Part shown: positions 12,318-22,992 of the stretch, piece after piece
How the letters are laid out: each line of letters opens with the position of its first letter
How positions within the stretch are numbered: position 1 is the first letter of the stretch
Assembly (NCBI GenBank): GCA_003833135.1
Contig: QZLH01000138.1
Coordinates: forward strand, 104,814-156,269
DNA: 51,456 nt
Direction: 5' to 3'
Source: Oehlia diaphana
Lineage: Eukaryota > Glomeromycota > Glomeromycetes > Glomerales > Glomeraceae
Program-made: the position numbers and the translations under genes
The notes under the pieces: model-generated
Told to the model about the DNA's origin: nothing
The model's database searches: none
Seen by the model: only the letters and a program-made list of their open reading frames with translations

Positions 12318-13086
12318 GGGACCCGTTCACATTACCGACAATCATATTACCGACAATTTTACCATCAACACATACAGTTTCACTATCCACTTCAGTTATG
12401 AAAATTAAAATACATATTTACAGCTGATTTCATAATGTACGGGACACCCATCATTTTTACTCCATGCCGAGAGAAACTCGGTAAGATTCGGTATAACTCA
12501 GAATAAAATAAAAATTACAACACCGTGCTCGGACCAGTGCTCCGAATCTAACGATATTATTTTACCTTGTTCTGAACTTTACCGAGTTTTACCGAATGTA
12601 CCGAGTCGTCTCTCGGTAACTATTAGGTGTCCCGTACATTATGAAATCAGCTGTAATATAAAAGAATTTACCATAATATATAAATAAAAAATTGATTAAT
12701 ATATAACAAAATGTAAAATACTATGTATAATAAAATAACTTGAATTTAATATTTAATTTTATTTATTTCAGCTTCATAATATATTGAACTTATAATTGTT
12801 CTTAATAATTTTCTTAATTTAGTTTATATAATTTGCTTTTTTTGTAAGCATTCTAGAGTATTTCAAAATGCTAATTAAATATAATAATGTACTGTATATT
12901 ATTTCAATTAATAATAAATAATAAACTAATAAAAGTTTTATTTTAAACAATAATAAATAAACAATAAACAAAATAAATAAATAATTATTTCTATATTACT
13001 TTATTTTATTACATACTTAAAATTATATATTATTAAGTGAGTGTCGATTGTCGGTAATATGATTATCGGTAACGTGAACCAGACCC
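12318..13086. repeat. Outer inverted-repeat element with ACCGACAATCAT termini
   Basis: The left end (12318-12358) and the inverted right end (13047-13086) share about 40 bp with few mismatches: GGGAC/TC, CGTTCAC.TTACCGA, then AATCATATTACCGACAAT. The interior is non-coding and AT-rich and contains the perfect inner element at 12419-12655. Similar words (TTTCACCGACAATCATTTACC) occur again near 38203-38250, so this is a family. Confidence 0.7.
12419..12655. repeat. Inner MITE with perfect 28-bp terminal inverted repeats
   Basis: 12421-12448 and 12626-12653 are exact inverted copies, beginning CAGCTGATTTCATAATGTAC. TA flanks both sides, consistent with a TA target duplication or two more paired bases. 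Subterminal CCGAG.GA.ACTCGGTA words are also inverted, giving a GC-richer hairpin. The perfect match suggests a young insertion or active pairing constraint. No coding sequence. Confidence 0.85.
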
Positions 13087-15132
13087 GCCTATTCTATATG
13101 TATAAATAATTTTTTTTATCTAAATGATTTTTTTTCTTAAATTTAATATATAAAATAACATCATACCAATCATTTTGCTAATTATTTCAAAAAAAATAAA
13201 ATAATGTAATTTTTGATAAAAAAAAATTTAATATAAGCTTAGTATAATCTTTTTTTATAAAATATTTTTTAAAAAATTAATTATAAATATATTAAAGTTT
13301 TCTAAAATAAATAATTAGTATTAATTGGAATTTTTTCTAAAAAATTTGTTATAAAATTAATTCAAAATAAAAAATAAATTTATTTTTACAATATATATAT
13401 TTTGTCTATTTTACAAGTTTATTTAAATCATTAAAAGTAATTCTAAATGTTATTTACAAAAAAAATTTTTTTAGTTTTTTCATTAAAAAATTAAATTATA
13501 TATTCAAATAATTCTAATTATAATTAAATAATTGCCATAAAATATTTTTTTTTAAAATAGAAATGAAATTTAAGTATTATAAAATAGGAGCTGGATTTAA
13601 CTTTATCTTTAATTTTATATTTATATTTATTATTTAATTAGACAATAAAATTATATTTTGTAATTACTGTATATAATAAATTTTATTTTTAGAAATAACA
13701 AGTTATCAGTTTGATTTTTAAATTTTTAAGATTAATATTAAATTAAATAATTAATTATATATATATTAAACAATTATTTTATATATATATGTAAATTTAC
13801 AAGAAGAAAAGGTTATTTTCAGATATTTTTTAAAAAAGAGTTTTGCTAACTCTTACTGAATTAAATAATCTGGGTTAAATTACTTCCTGAAAATTTATAT
13901 TTATATGAATTTTTTGCCAATTATTTTTTTTAAAAATTTTAAAATAATTATTTGTATTATTATTCATTCCATTTTACATAGATTTTATTTATTTGACATT
14001 TTTTGCACAATGTTTCTTACATTTAAATTTGGGCAAAATTATATAATTATATAAAGTTTACTAGTAGGTTCTTAATTAGTAAGTTTTAAATATCATTCTA
14101 AAACTGTAAAAATTAAGCATTAATAAAGTATTTTTATATTTAAATAAATAATTAAATAAATAAATATTAAACAACTACTTTATTCTTATTACCAAAAATA
14201 TGTTAATCTTTATATTAATTGCAAAAATATCTTGAAAAATTTAATATTATTTCTGTTCCATTCTAATAAGATTCTTCAGTTTATTATTTGCTAGTATTAT
14301 TAGAAACTTAGACAGAAATTATAATATTTAAAAAGAAAGAGCCAATTATATTACAAGAAATTAATAATGCAAGATGTCTGATAAAATACTATTTTTATTA
14401 ATGAAATATATACCGGGTATGTAGAATTAAAAAATTGTTACGCATGAATAGAAATACAGTATCAACAAAAAAGGAAATACTTAATATCTTGTGATCGTGT
14501 AACATTTAAAATAAAATAACAGTTATAAATAGTTTTGTTATAATCTTAAGATATCTATTTTTATACACGTGATATATAAGAAGTCGAGATCTTTTTTTGA
14601 TTAAACATGATTTATATATTATCTATTATACAAAAAAAAAAAGAATGAAATTAAGCAAATGAAAAAAATTTTTACCTATTCACCATCAATCAATATACTG
14701 AAATTCTGGGATTATATTTCCGTTAATAAATTAGTCACCGATTAAATATTCCTTTGTTTGACGCAGAACCAACGAAATGAAATGGAAATATAACTTCTTC
14801 CTCAAAAGTAGTAAACTATAGCTAAGTATGTTGTATACTAGCTTTGAATATAAACTTATTAACCATGGGATTATAAAACGTTTGACAAAATCTTGCAATC
14901 TAAAGAATTACTTTTGATTTGAATTAACAACTCACTAGGATAAACGAATCAAAAATCACAATGATTTTTTCGTAGTTTCGGAAAATGAGTTCGAAGATTA
15001 TTCAACTGCCTTCTTGAATAAACGTGGAAAGCTGCCATTTAGCGTACACCTGAATAGTAAGTGTTCGCACGAAACGAGATTGGGATGATTGCCTTCCAGG
15101 AAGAAAAATTTCGATCCTATTCATCATGTTCA
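13087..15132. other. Extremely AT-rich spacer, then 3' flank of the LisH gene
   Basis: 13087-14650 is nearly pure A/T with no coding signal. From about 14650 base composition normalises. This part is downstream of the minus-strand gene ending at 15133 and probably includes its 3' untranslated region; no polyadenylation signal can be singled out. Confidence 0.5.
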
Positions 15133-16290
15133 TCATGTTGGATGTACCTTGTTATTTCTTTGTCCTCTTGACATTGCGCTATGTAAATATTCCCGCACTA
15201 ATGTCGCTTGCTTCACAATTCTTTCAAGTGCCGACTCGCTCGCATGACAATCAAAGGCTAAATGAGGAAAAAATGATATTAATTGCCGAAAATATCATCA
15301 GTTCATTAAATTAATTAACAATGAACATAATTCATTAGGCAAACTTACAGAGAATGGCACTGTTAATTTCATCTGCCAACCTATCTCGATGTTCTTGAGC
15401 CAATAGAGACCCTACTGGTGAGTTTTCTGGATCTTCATATGCCATTAAAGCGCTCATAATTTTAAGTTCTGCATTAAATTTTTCTTCATTAGCCCCTTTC
15501 TTTTTAGGGAAACTTGTTAATACTGTTTGGGCAAATAACAATGCTTCAATTGGATTGCCAGCACGAACAGTTTCAATGAATTGTTGACAATGAAGTTTGA
15601 AACACATATCAATTGAACGTGCAGTAGTTCGACTGTCTTGTTCATCCGAGGACACAACGTGAGGAAACTTATCTCGACATAATGATAAGGCTTCAGTGAT
15701 GCTGCCAGCTATTATGTAATGGCGGATTTCTCCGTACAAAAAAATGAAAAAAAAAAGTCAAATAACCTAGGTTGCCAGCTCTTAGATCACAATATGTAAA
15801 ATGTTATGCGCGAAGCTCAAATTATACTCTTACTTTTTCTTGTTTCTAAACTTTTAAGTGCAAATTCGGCATTAAAGCGCTCTCCATATCCGTTACTACG
15901 TTTACCCTTCTTCAGTACTTCGAGAAGCATTTGAGAATTAGCTTCTTTGCATATTAATTCACTGGTGGAATCAATATGCATACATTCCTCTTGAATTGAA
16001 TCAGCCATTTCGCAATCCCCGTCTTCGTCTACTTCAATAATATCCATGGGTACAGGTGAACTGTTACCATTCTGTACGACACCATTGGTAGTACCATTGG
16101 TTGAACCGTTTTGAGTAGAACCATTTAAACCATGTTCCATGCTAGGTTCACCTACATTCAAAGCATCTTTAAAAAATACTTTGGCAGTTTCGCCATAACA
16201 ATTATGTATAAGGTAATCTAATACCAACTGACGAACAACCGTGTCGTCAGGTTCTTCATTGTTTTGGTAAACTTCTGGACAAGGTTCCAT
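15133..16290 (-). CDS. RanBPM/Gid1-like LisH-CTLH-CRA protein lacking SPRY
   Basis: Exons 16290-15834, 15729-15349 and 15257-15133 (introns 104 and 91 nt) give 320 aa. LisH lies at residues 16-44 (VVRQLVLDYLIHNCYGETAK). A low-complexity Asn/Gly/Thr stretch and an acidic stretch follow. CTLH starts near 140 and continues through KKIRHYIIAGSITEALSL, and CRA runs to SALERIVKQATLVREYL near the end. Spliced order, the long acidic insert and the ERIVKQ tail are typical of RanBP9/10 and yeast Gid1, scaffolds of the GID/CTLH E3 ubiquitin ligase, rather than Gid8. The SPRY domain expected N-terminal to LisH is absent: LisH starts 15 residues after the ATG, and only 256 nt separate that ATG from the divergent neighbour. 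It could be a separate paralogue or a functional short form. Confidence 0.87.
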
Positions 16291-16546
16291 TATAATTGAC
16301 TTATTAAAACTTTTAATTTGAAAAAACTAAATCTTAAAGAAAATACAATTGGTGTGAACTTTAATACGGATTAACTGATTTCGCTCGATTCGCATTATAT
16401 TTTGCTGATAGGAAAAGACCACGTGTGATTATGAAATGTGTGAAAATACAAAAAAAATATGAAAAGGGGCATGTAATACAAAAAATATATTGCATAATCA
16501 CGTGTTTATAGATTTTTAAGCAACTTCAATTTTTTTTTTACTTATT
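16291..16546. promoter_or_regulatory. Bidirectional promoter with two CACGTG boxes
   Basis: This 256-bp gap separates two divergent start codons, so it must hold both promoters. CACGTG occurs at 16420-16425 and 16499-16504, each adjoining a TGATTA/TAATCA word in mirrored form (CACGTGTGATTA and TAATCACGTG). CACGTG is the E-box recognised by bHLH factors such as Cbf1 and USF; the factor here is unknown. No clear TATA box. Confidence 0.55.
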
Positions 16547-17782
16547 ATGTCTGCTCAAGATCAAATTTCAACAAACATGAATCCCGAAAAACAAACTGGT
16601 GCAATTTATACTATTAGTTTAACCCCTGAACAGGTTAAGCGTATAGAAGAGAATCGAATTAAAGCTCAAGCGAAATTAAGGGAAAAACAGAAACGAGATC
16701 AGCAAAATAATTTAACTAGCACTGAACAAAAAGGAATTATTTCAAATAATGGAAATATTAATGAAAAAAAAGGGTTACGTCCTATGAAAAAGTTCCAAAA
16801 TTATGTGGAATATGATTTCTCAAAAATGAAAGATACTCGTGGAGGTTTTCTATCAGAACAACAAGATGAAAACCCTAAAAAGAGAAAATGGGAACCTCCT
16901 GAACCTGAATTTGAAGCTTTAGAACCATGTAAAAATAATTTATTTAGGCCGATATATAATTTTTAATAATATCAATTAACAATATATATTTCTTTTATTA
17001 GCCATGAGTATCGATCCAGCTGAAAATCAAAAATGCAAAGAATGTAATTCAGTAGAATTAGATAGCCTGTTTCGTAAGACTTTCAAAGTCAATGTATGTA
17101 AGAATTGTAAGGAAAAATATCCTGAAAAATATAGTTTAATAACCAAGTCCGAGGCGAAGGAGGTAACTCTTTCCGTAAAGATTACACTCTTTAACAAAAT
17201 ATCTCATGAATCGACTTACTAATTTTACCGAGAATTTAGGATTATTTGTTAACAGATCGTATGGTTTATTTGAATTGATTTTTAGAACTATATATATTTT
17301 TTTTTTTTCTAAATGAAAATATATAATTTAATTTTTTTCTAATTTTAGCTGAATTGAGAGATGTAGAAATTTTGCCACATTTGTCTAAACCAAATCCACA
17401 TAAAGCAACCTGGAATAATATGATGTTGTACCTTAGAGAACAGGTTGAAGAATTCGCATTCAAAAAATGGGGAGGCGAAGAAGGGTTAGACGAAGAATAT
17501 GAAAAGAGGGTAAGTCTCAAAAAGAAGAAAAAGGACAAGAAATTCAAAACAAAACTTGCAGGTATATAAAATTTTAATATGTAACGTTTTGATTCAATAA
17601 TAAATTAATTAATAATAAATTTATTTTCTTTAGACCTTCGAAAACGTACTAGGACTGACGTCTTAACTGTACAAAAGAATCACAAACATGAATTTGGAGA
17701 GACTGAAGAAGATCCAGAAACTGGAGTAACAACTCAAAGCTGCGAAATTTGTGGAATGCAAATTGAAGTTGATATTCTTTAA
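16547..17782 (+). CDS. rad14: Rad14/XPA nucleotide excision repair protein, five exons
   Basis: Exons 16547-16928, 17002-17162, 17240-17258, 17349-17561 and 17634-17782 join in frame to 307 aa. The XPA zinc finger is CKEC (139-142), 17 residues, CKNC (160-163), the same spacing as the human protein. ITKSEAKE, DYLLTD (182-187), then ELRDVEILPHLSKPNPHKAT and WNNMMLYLREQVEEFAFKKW form the DNA-binding core. A basic helix KKKKKDKKFK and a C-terminal CEIC pair (295, 298) follow. DYLLTD is encoded by a 19-nt microexon without which the frame cannot be joined. The GTAAGT at 17512 inside exon 4 is read through; GTATAT at 17562 is used. XPA verifies lesions and positions TFIIH and nucleases in the nucleus. 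It is divergent from the LisH gene and convergent with the next gene. Confidence 0.93.
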
Positions 17783-17921
17783 AGACAAATGAAATATTTG
17801 TACAAGTTAATTTTCACCTTAATTTTAAATCAAACTCGTAGTAATGTAATACATATAATAATCATTTGGCTTTAAAAGGAACCAATTAACGGTAACAGAA
17901 ACTCGTGGAATAAATAGAATA
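17783..17921. terminator. Shared 3' region of two convergent genes
   Basis: Only 139 bp lie between the stop codons of rad14 (plus) and the phosducin-like gene (minus), so both transcripts must end here or overlap. AT-rich words suitable for polyadenylation occur on both strands (AATAAT, AAATAA); no single site can be chosen. Confidence 0.35.
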
Positions 17922-18908
17922 TTAATCTTCATCTGAAATTTCATCATCATCACTTAAGGCAGCAATTGCAGGATTTTTAATTATTTTTTGTGTAGAAGAG
18001 TCTTTGTCCACAGTCTTTTTATTAGATCCCTCAATAGCACCAACAGAAATTAGATAATTTTCAAGAACTTAAATATCAAAATTATGTTAATTAATATCAA
18101 CAAGAAATTTAGATTGAAATGGAAATAAAGAATACCTTGAAGTGTCATATTCATTCCGCCTAATTGAGATAGTCCTACAAGCTGTTGTTGAAGATCACCA
18201 TTACCATAAATTAACAGAGTGGGTAAATTTTTATCTGGGTAGTTTGGTATACAGTGATCTCCAACTATTTTTACAAACTTTGTTGCTTTATATTTATCTG
18301 CGAGTGTTGTTAAATGTGCGTTCATTAATTTACATTCTGGGATCCTATAAAAATATATACATATGTTATATTACTATTAATACATAAATTACATTTTACA
18401 CGTTTATACACACGGATCTTTGAATAAATGCACAATCACCCAGACTTCTTGACTTGCTTCTGTTACTTCTTTTATAAAATCAGGCTTTGATATTTGAATT
18501 AATTGTCCATATTTTTCTCGTGACGCTTCGGCTTTCATCTCAGCCATTCTTTTCTGTCTATAAATAGTAAATAAATTAATAACACTTATTTTTAAAGAAG
18601 AAAGAAAAAAGAAATAGTTTCTTACCGGTACTCTTCTAATACTCGATCATCTTCTTCATCCTCTAACTCATCTAATTCATCTAATGTTTTATCTTCTAAA
18701 TGCTTTTCTTGTTTTTCACGAATATTTTTATCCATTTCTTCAAATATTTCTTCTTCTGTGGGACCTTCTTTTGGAGGAAGGATACCACGAGCTCGAAGAA
18801 TATCGTTCCTAAGATAACAAATGTCATTTGTTTTATTCATTGCCGCATATAACAACAAATTCTACAAAAAAAGTTTTACCATTCTGTATCTGCGTTTGGA
18901 TCTTCCAT
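17922..18908 (-). CDS. plp2: Phosducin-like protein 2/3 (thioredoxin-fold chaperonin cofactor)
   Basis: Five exons (18908-18880, 18808-18626, 18557-18414, 18344-18136, 18067-17922) join to 236 aa, matching the family's length of about 240. The first exon is only 29 nt and encodes [10 protein letters not shown], completing the diagnostic [20 protein letters not shown] start of the PhLP2 class. An acidic helix (EEEIFEEMDKNIREKQEK) follows. Then comes a thioredoxin-like domain containing EVWVIVHLFKDPIPECKLMN, KFVKIVGDHCIPNYPDKNLP and TLLIYGNGDL, and a very acidic tail ending SDDDDEISDED. The thioredoxin-type CxxC is absent, as in the family, so no redox role is expected. PhLP2/3 members bind CCT/TRiC and help actin and tubulin folding in the cytosol. 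The start was chosen from family conservation; a later ATG in the intron is spurious. Confidence 0.93.
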
Positions 18909-19222
18909 GGTTTATAGAAGCAAAGAAAATTTACTTGTTTAAATTTATATCAATTTTGACGCGGTGATCATTATCCGTTTCCAGTATGGTAAAATTTATT
19001 ATGTAATATTCCAAGGAATTTTTGCCGCCAGCCAATGGTCAAGCAATGGCTTGGCCACGGCTTGTCCTCTAGACGGTCATATAATGAAAAAGTGACGCCT
19101 ATTGTGAAACGTTCCCTTTTGTTATAAAAAGGGAACAAAAAGAACGAATAGGGTTTAGTACATAAAAATATTTTCACTTCCAAGAATTCTTGAATTTTTT
19201 TTTTTTAAAAAAAAAAAAAAAA
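18909..19222. promoter_or_regulatory. Bidirectional promoter region
   Basis: This 314-bp gap lies between the divergent starts of the phosducin-like gene and the C2/kinase gene. It is moderately GC-rich around 19010-19090, then runs into poly-T and poly-A (19195-19223) directly upstream of the kinase ATG. A short inverted repeat, TTCCCTTTTGTTATAAAAAGGGAA, lies near 19110-19135. No CACGTG occurs here. Confidence 0.4.
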
Positions 19223-22200
19223 ATGAATAAAAATAATATTGATACACAAATTGAAGGAGGTTTAATACTGATTAAAAATCTCCAATGGTATTTATTTATT
19301 TTATTTCCGGTTACTTTTTGGTTTCATTGTTAATAATATTACACAATTCATAAAAACAATTTAGTATTATCATAAGCGAAAAAGTGGAAAGGTCATTAGC
19401 GAATAGGTTGATGTCAAAATTTTTATTGAAAGATTCTGAAAAGATACAATTAGAAATTGAATTTAATGGCATGAATAAACAAACGATTCCATCTTTAACG
19501 TAAGTTAATCGAATTGCAATACCTCTTAAATTGATTAACTTAAAAAAAAAAATTAATATAAAAAATTATTTGTTATGTAGGACATCATCATCAGATAATG
19601 CAACAAAGAAAGTTGCATGGGATGAACATATTCATTTTAATATCGATGCGCCCTTAAATCCGTCTAGAAGTAACGAATTAACCATTAGATGTTGGAATAC
19701 ATCTATTAAAGGTTATGACGGATGTTTAGGACAAATAAGTGAGGCTTTAATAAATTTTGATAAATTTGGTGAACCAAGGAAAGATAATAGAAGTAAGTAT
19801 TGTAATATGATAATATGTTTTCTTTAGTCAAACAAAAACTAATAATTAAAATATATTCCATTTTAAGGTACCTTGACACTTCGAGACGGAAATCCTAATA
19901 TAAAAATATCGTTTTCTTTATATTTCTTATCAAGCGTAAGTTAACACATCAACTCTTACAAATTATAATTAATTAATTAATTAATCATTAATTATATTTT
20001 TATATTTTCTTGATAAGGTTCCACCACCAGAGATGAAATTTTTCGACGATGACTCAATTCGCGACAAAAAAATCGGGATGATATTAATTAATAATATAAA
20101 ATAGTAATATATTATGATTTAATTTTTATTGTATTTTTTTTTTTTTTTAAAAAAAAAAAAATAACATTACTCTAATATTTATAATATTAATAGTAGAAAT
20201 ATACTTGGTCACAGCGGAACATTAGAGTTCATATTACAAAAAGCATCAAGTTCTTCAGGACACTGGCATACAATTCCAATAGTTCATAATTCTTCACATC
20301 AGAAACAATTAGAATGGAAATATCCTATTGCAATGTTCTTGATAGCAGGACCTGATAAATTGATCATTCGTTTTAAACACGGAATTAGAGGACATGCTGA
20401 AGTCAAAATTAGTATTGGACCTACCGGTGAAATGAAGTCAATTTGGTCAGATTTATCTGAAGGTGGACATAAGAATGGTAAAAATGGTATGATGGGTTTT
20501 TTTTATATTAAGAAGTTTATTTTTTGTCAAAACAAGAAAATAATATTTAATAAAATTTTTTAGTTGGAAATTATTCTTTGATGGAGAAGGAGAGGGGATG
20601 TGAAGAAATAGATATTACTTTTGATTTATCATGTCATTCCATAGTTACATCAAGAGATATCTTTAAAGAAAAGAGAAAATCAAGTAAACCACCACCACCG
20701 CCGCCACCTCCAAGGCGTGTTCTATCTTATAAAAGTATTAATCGCCCACAAGAACCTATAGCTCCATCACCATTAAAAGATCATCGACCGCAAGAATATC
20801 AAAATTTTGAGCAAAATTTCGAGCAAAATGAACGCCAACTAAAGCTTACTTTGCAAGAGAATATAATTGTTTCTGAAAATCATAGAATATCTAATCTATT
20901 ACTGACTAAAAGTTTTGATCCAAATGATCGTAGATCTGAATCTTTAAAATCTCAATCAGATTCATTGAATTCCAGTAAAATGTCTGAATCTTCAAAGCAA
21001 AAAACTGGTCAACAAATAATAAACAATAATTTAAATTGCGGAGAATCATATTATAATGTTAATAATGGAAGTGGAGCGTCTTACTTTATCACCGAAGAAC
21101 CTCGTACATATTTTGAAGAAGAAAATTCACAAGTAGAGCTAGATTCATCAATAACTTCACGAACCTCTTCTTCAAGATCACAACAAAATCATTCCTTTCA
21201 TAAAAAATCTAAGCCATTAGACATTATTAATAAGGGTAAAAACAAGCTTACATCAAGAAATACAGATCAACACGTCAAAATTGGCTATTCTCCACCTTCA
21301 TTACAAGATTATCAAATCGGACCTTTCATTTACGAGGATTGTGATGGAAAGTTACGAAGCAACTTATATCAAAGTACTAAACAAAACATTCTCCCAAATA
21401 CACCACAAGATAATGAACCATCACCAATACCCCAAACTGATACAATTTATCCTAACACACGCACGATTAACAACGACAATTCAAATTCATTATCAAAATA
21501 TATATATAATAAATATCAATTAATTTCTCAAATACCAGAGTCAAAGCATAATAAAGTATACCTGGGTCAACACAAGCATAATAGGGTATATCTTGGTCAA
21601 CATATACTCACTTCAGATAAAGTGGTAGTTAAATTTTATAAATCTCGTTCAAGATGGGAAAATGAAACCCATTTTTTGAAAGCTCTAACGTCGAAATCAA
21701 CCGTAAAGTTGGAGGAAATAACTGTGAATCCGGCCGAAGAACAAAAATATTTCATAATTACGAGGTATTTCGGAAAATCTTTAGATGAAATCGCAGAGAA
21801 TATTCGTGATAATAAAACACATATAAAAAGTGTACTTTTGGGTACTTGTAAAGCTGTAGAGTGGTGCCATAGTAAAGGTGTAGTGGTAAGTAAATTCAAA
21901 TTTAAATTATTTAATTATTCTCATTATTCTCAATTTTTCTAATCTAATTATTTTTTAAATATAGCACATGGATTTAAATCCTTCTAATATTTTATGTAAG
22001 GAACAAAAGATTCACAGGATACAACTATGTGACTTTGAACATTCAAAAAATGCTGGTGATAATATTTGCTCGGACAAATATAATCAGCCATTACAATTAG
22101 GGTTTACATCACCAGAACTACTCTTTCTTCAACAAGTCGTATCATCATCAGCGTCACATTCATCATACTCACCTTCTTCATACTCCTCTACTACTTCTTC

Positions 22201-22471
22201 CACGTATTATACTACTAAATCTCACCCAGAAACTTTATTAGTAAAACAAAGTATAGATATCTTTAGTTTAGGTTGTATATTTTACTTTTTGAATAAAACA
22301 CATTTATTATATAAATCCGAAAAAGAATTAGAACAATTAAACCTAACTAAAGTTTGCGAAGATATTGAAGATGAGCAGGTCTCTATTTTAGTTAAGTGTA
22401 TGGTAGCTGAAAACGGTAGTAAAAGACCCAATATTACACAAATATTAGAAAATCCATACCTTAAGAATTAA
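19223..22471 (+). CDS. C2-like domain protein with atypical protein kinase domain, eight exons
   Basis: Exons 19223-19287, 19365-19499, 19581-19792, 19868-19935, 20018-20103, 20194-20486, 20564-21885 and 21965-22471 join in frame to 895 aa (exon 2 could start 12 nt later). Residues about 13-160 look like a C2 domain (GGLILIKNLQ, KKVAWDEHIHFNI, GYDGCLGQI). A second beta-rich, C2-like unit follows (GTLEFILQKASSS to EIDITFDLSC). A Ser/Asn/Gln-rich linker contains eight prolines (329-336). The kinase spans about 601-895: ATP lysine K643 (VVVKF), catalytic loop HMDLNPSN (D730, N735), DFE instead of DFG (750-752), and SIDIFSLGCIFYF. HRD Arg, the loop Lys and the DFG Gly are all changed, so activity may be weak or absent. 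The glycine-loop region carries a 10-residue tandem duplication. C2 domains suggest membrane association. The family is not named. Confidence 0.85.
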
Positions 22472-22992
22472 TGTATTTTTTGTACATTTATTTATTTATT
22501 TATTTTTTATAAATAGAGTGAACAATCTTTATAAATATAAATAATTCATAGAATAATTAATTATTCAAAATCTAATTCAGAAAAATTTAACGTGTTAAGT
22601 CGATTGGAGTATAATTTAATTTTTGATATCGTAAAAATCCGATAATAACCACAAGTGTGATATATAGGGGGTGAAAAATGAGAGAGTCTTATATAATTTA
22701 AGGTCAATTCGTTCAGAAATAAATAAGAGATATTAAAATGCTTCAATTCACGAATTAAAGAATCTATTTTTCGGTATAATATCACCGTATTTAATATTAT
22801 TAACATAACATGTCTTTTAATATTTCGCGCGTAATTTCTATTTCTAGGATAATATTTGATATATAATATCATAAAATTGTAAAAATACAATAATGTTCTT
22901 AATATACAATGTTCTGTGCAATATGCTATTAAATAAATATAATGTTCTAATCTACAATGTTCTGTACAATATGCTAATATGCTAATAATATA
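22472..22992. other. Convergent 3' spacer
   Basis: Tail-to-tail spacer between the kinase gene and the membrane-protein gene. It contains near-tandem copies of a phrase built on ACAATGTTCTGT.CAATATGCTA (about 22905-22980). A 109-codon minus-strand frame (22561-22890) has no recognisable features and is probably chance in AT-rich DNA. Confidence 0.45.

Noticed and set aside
17512..17517. GTAAGT as donor of rad14 exon 4
   Set aside because: Splicing there would remove the conserved basic KKKKDKKFK helix and break the phase to the last exon; the donor at 17562 fits.
22561..22890. 109-codon minus-strand frame between two genes
   Set aside because: No domain or signal features, and it occupies a short tail-to-tail spacer; most likely chance in AT-rich DNA.
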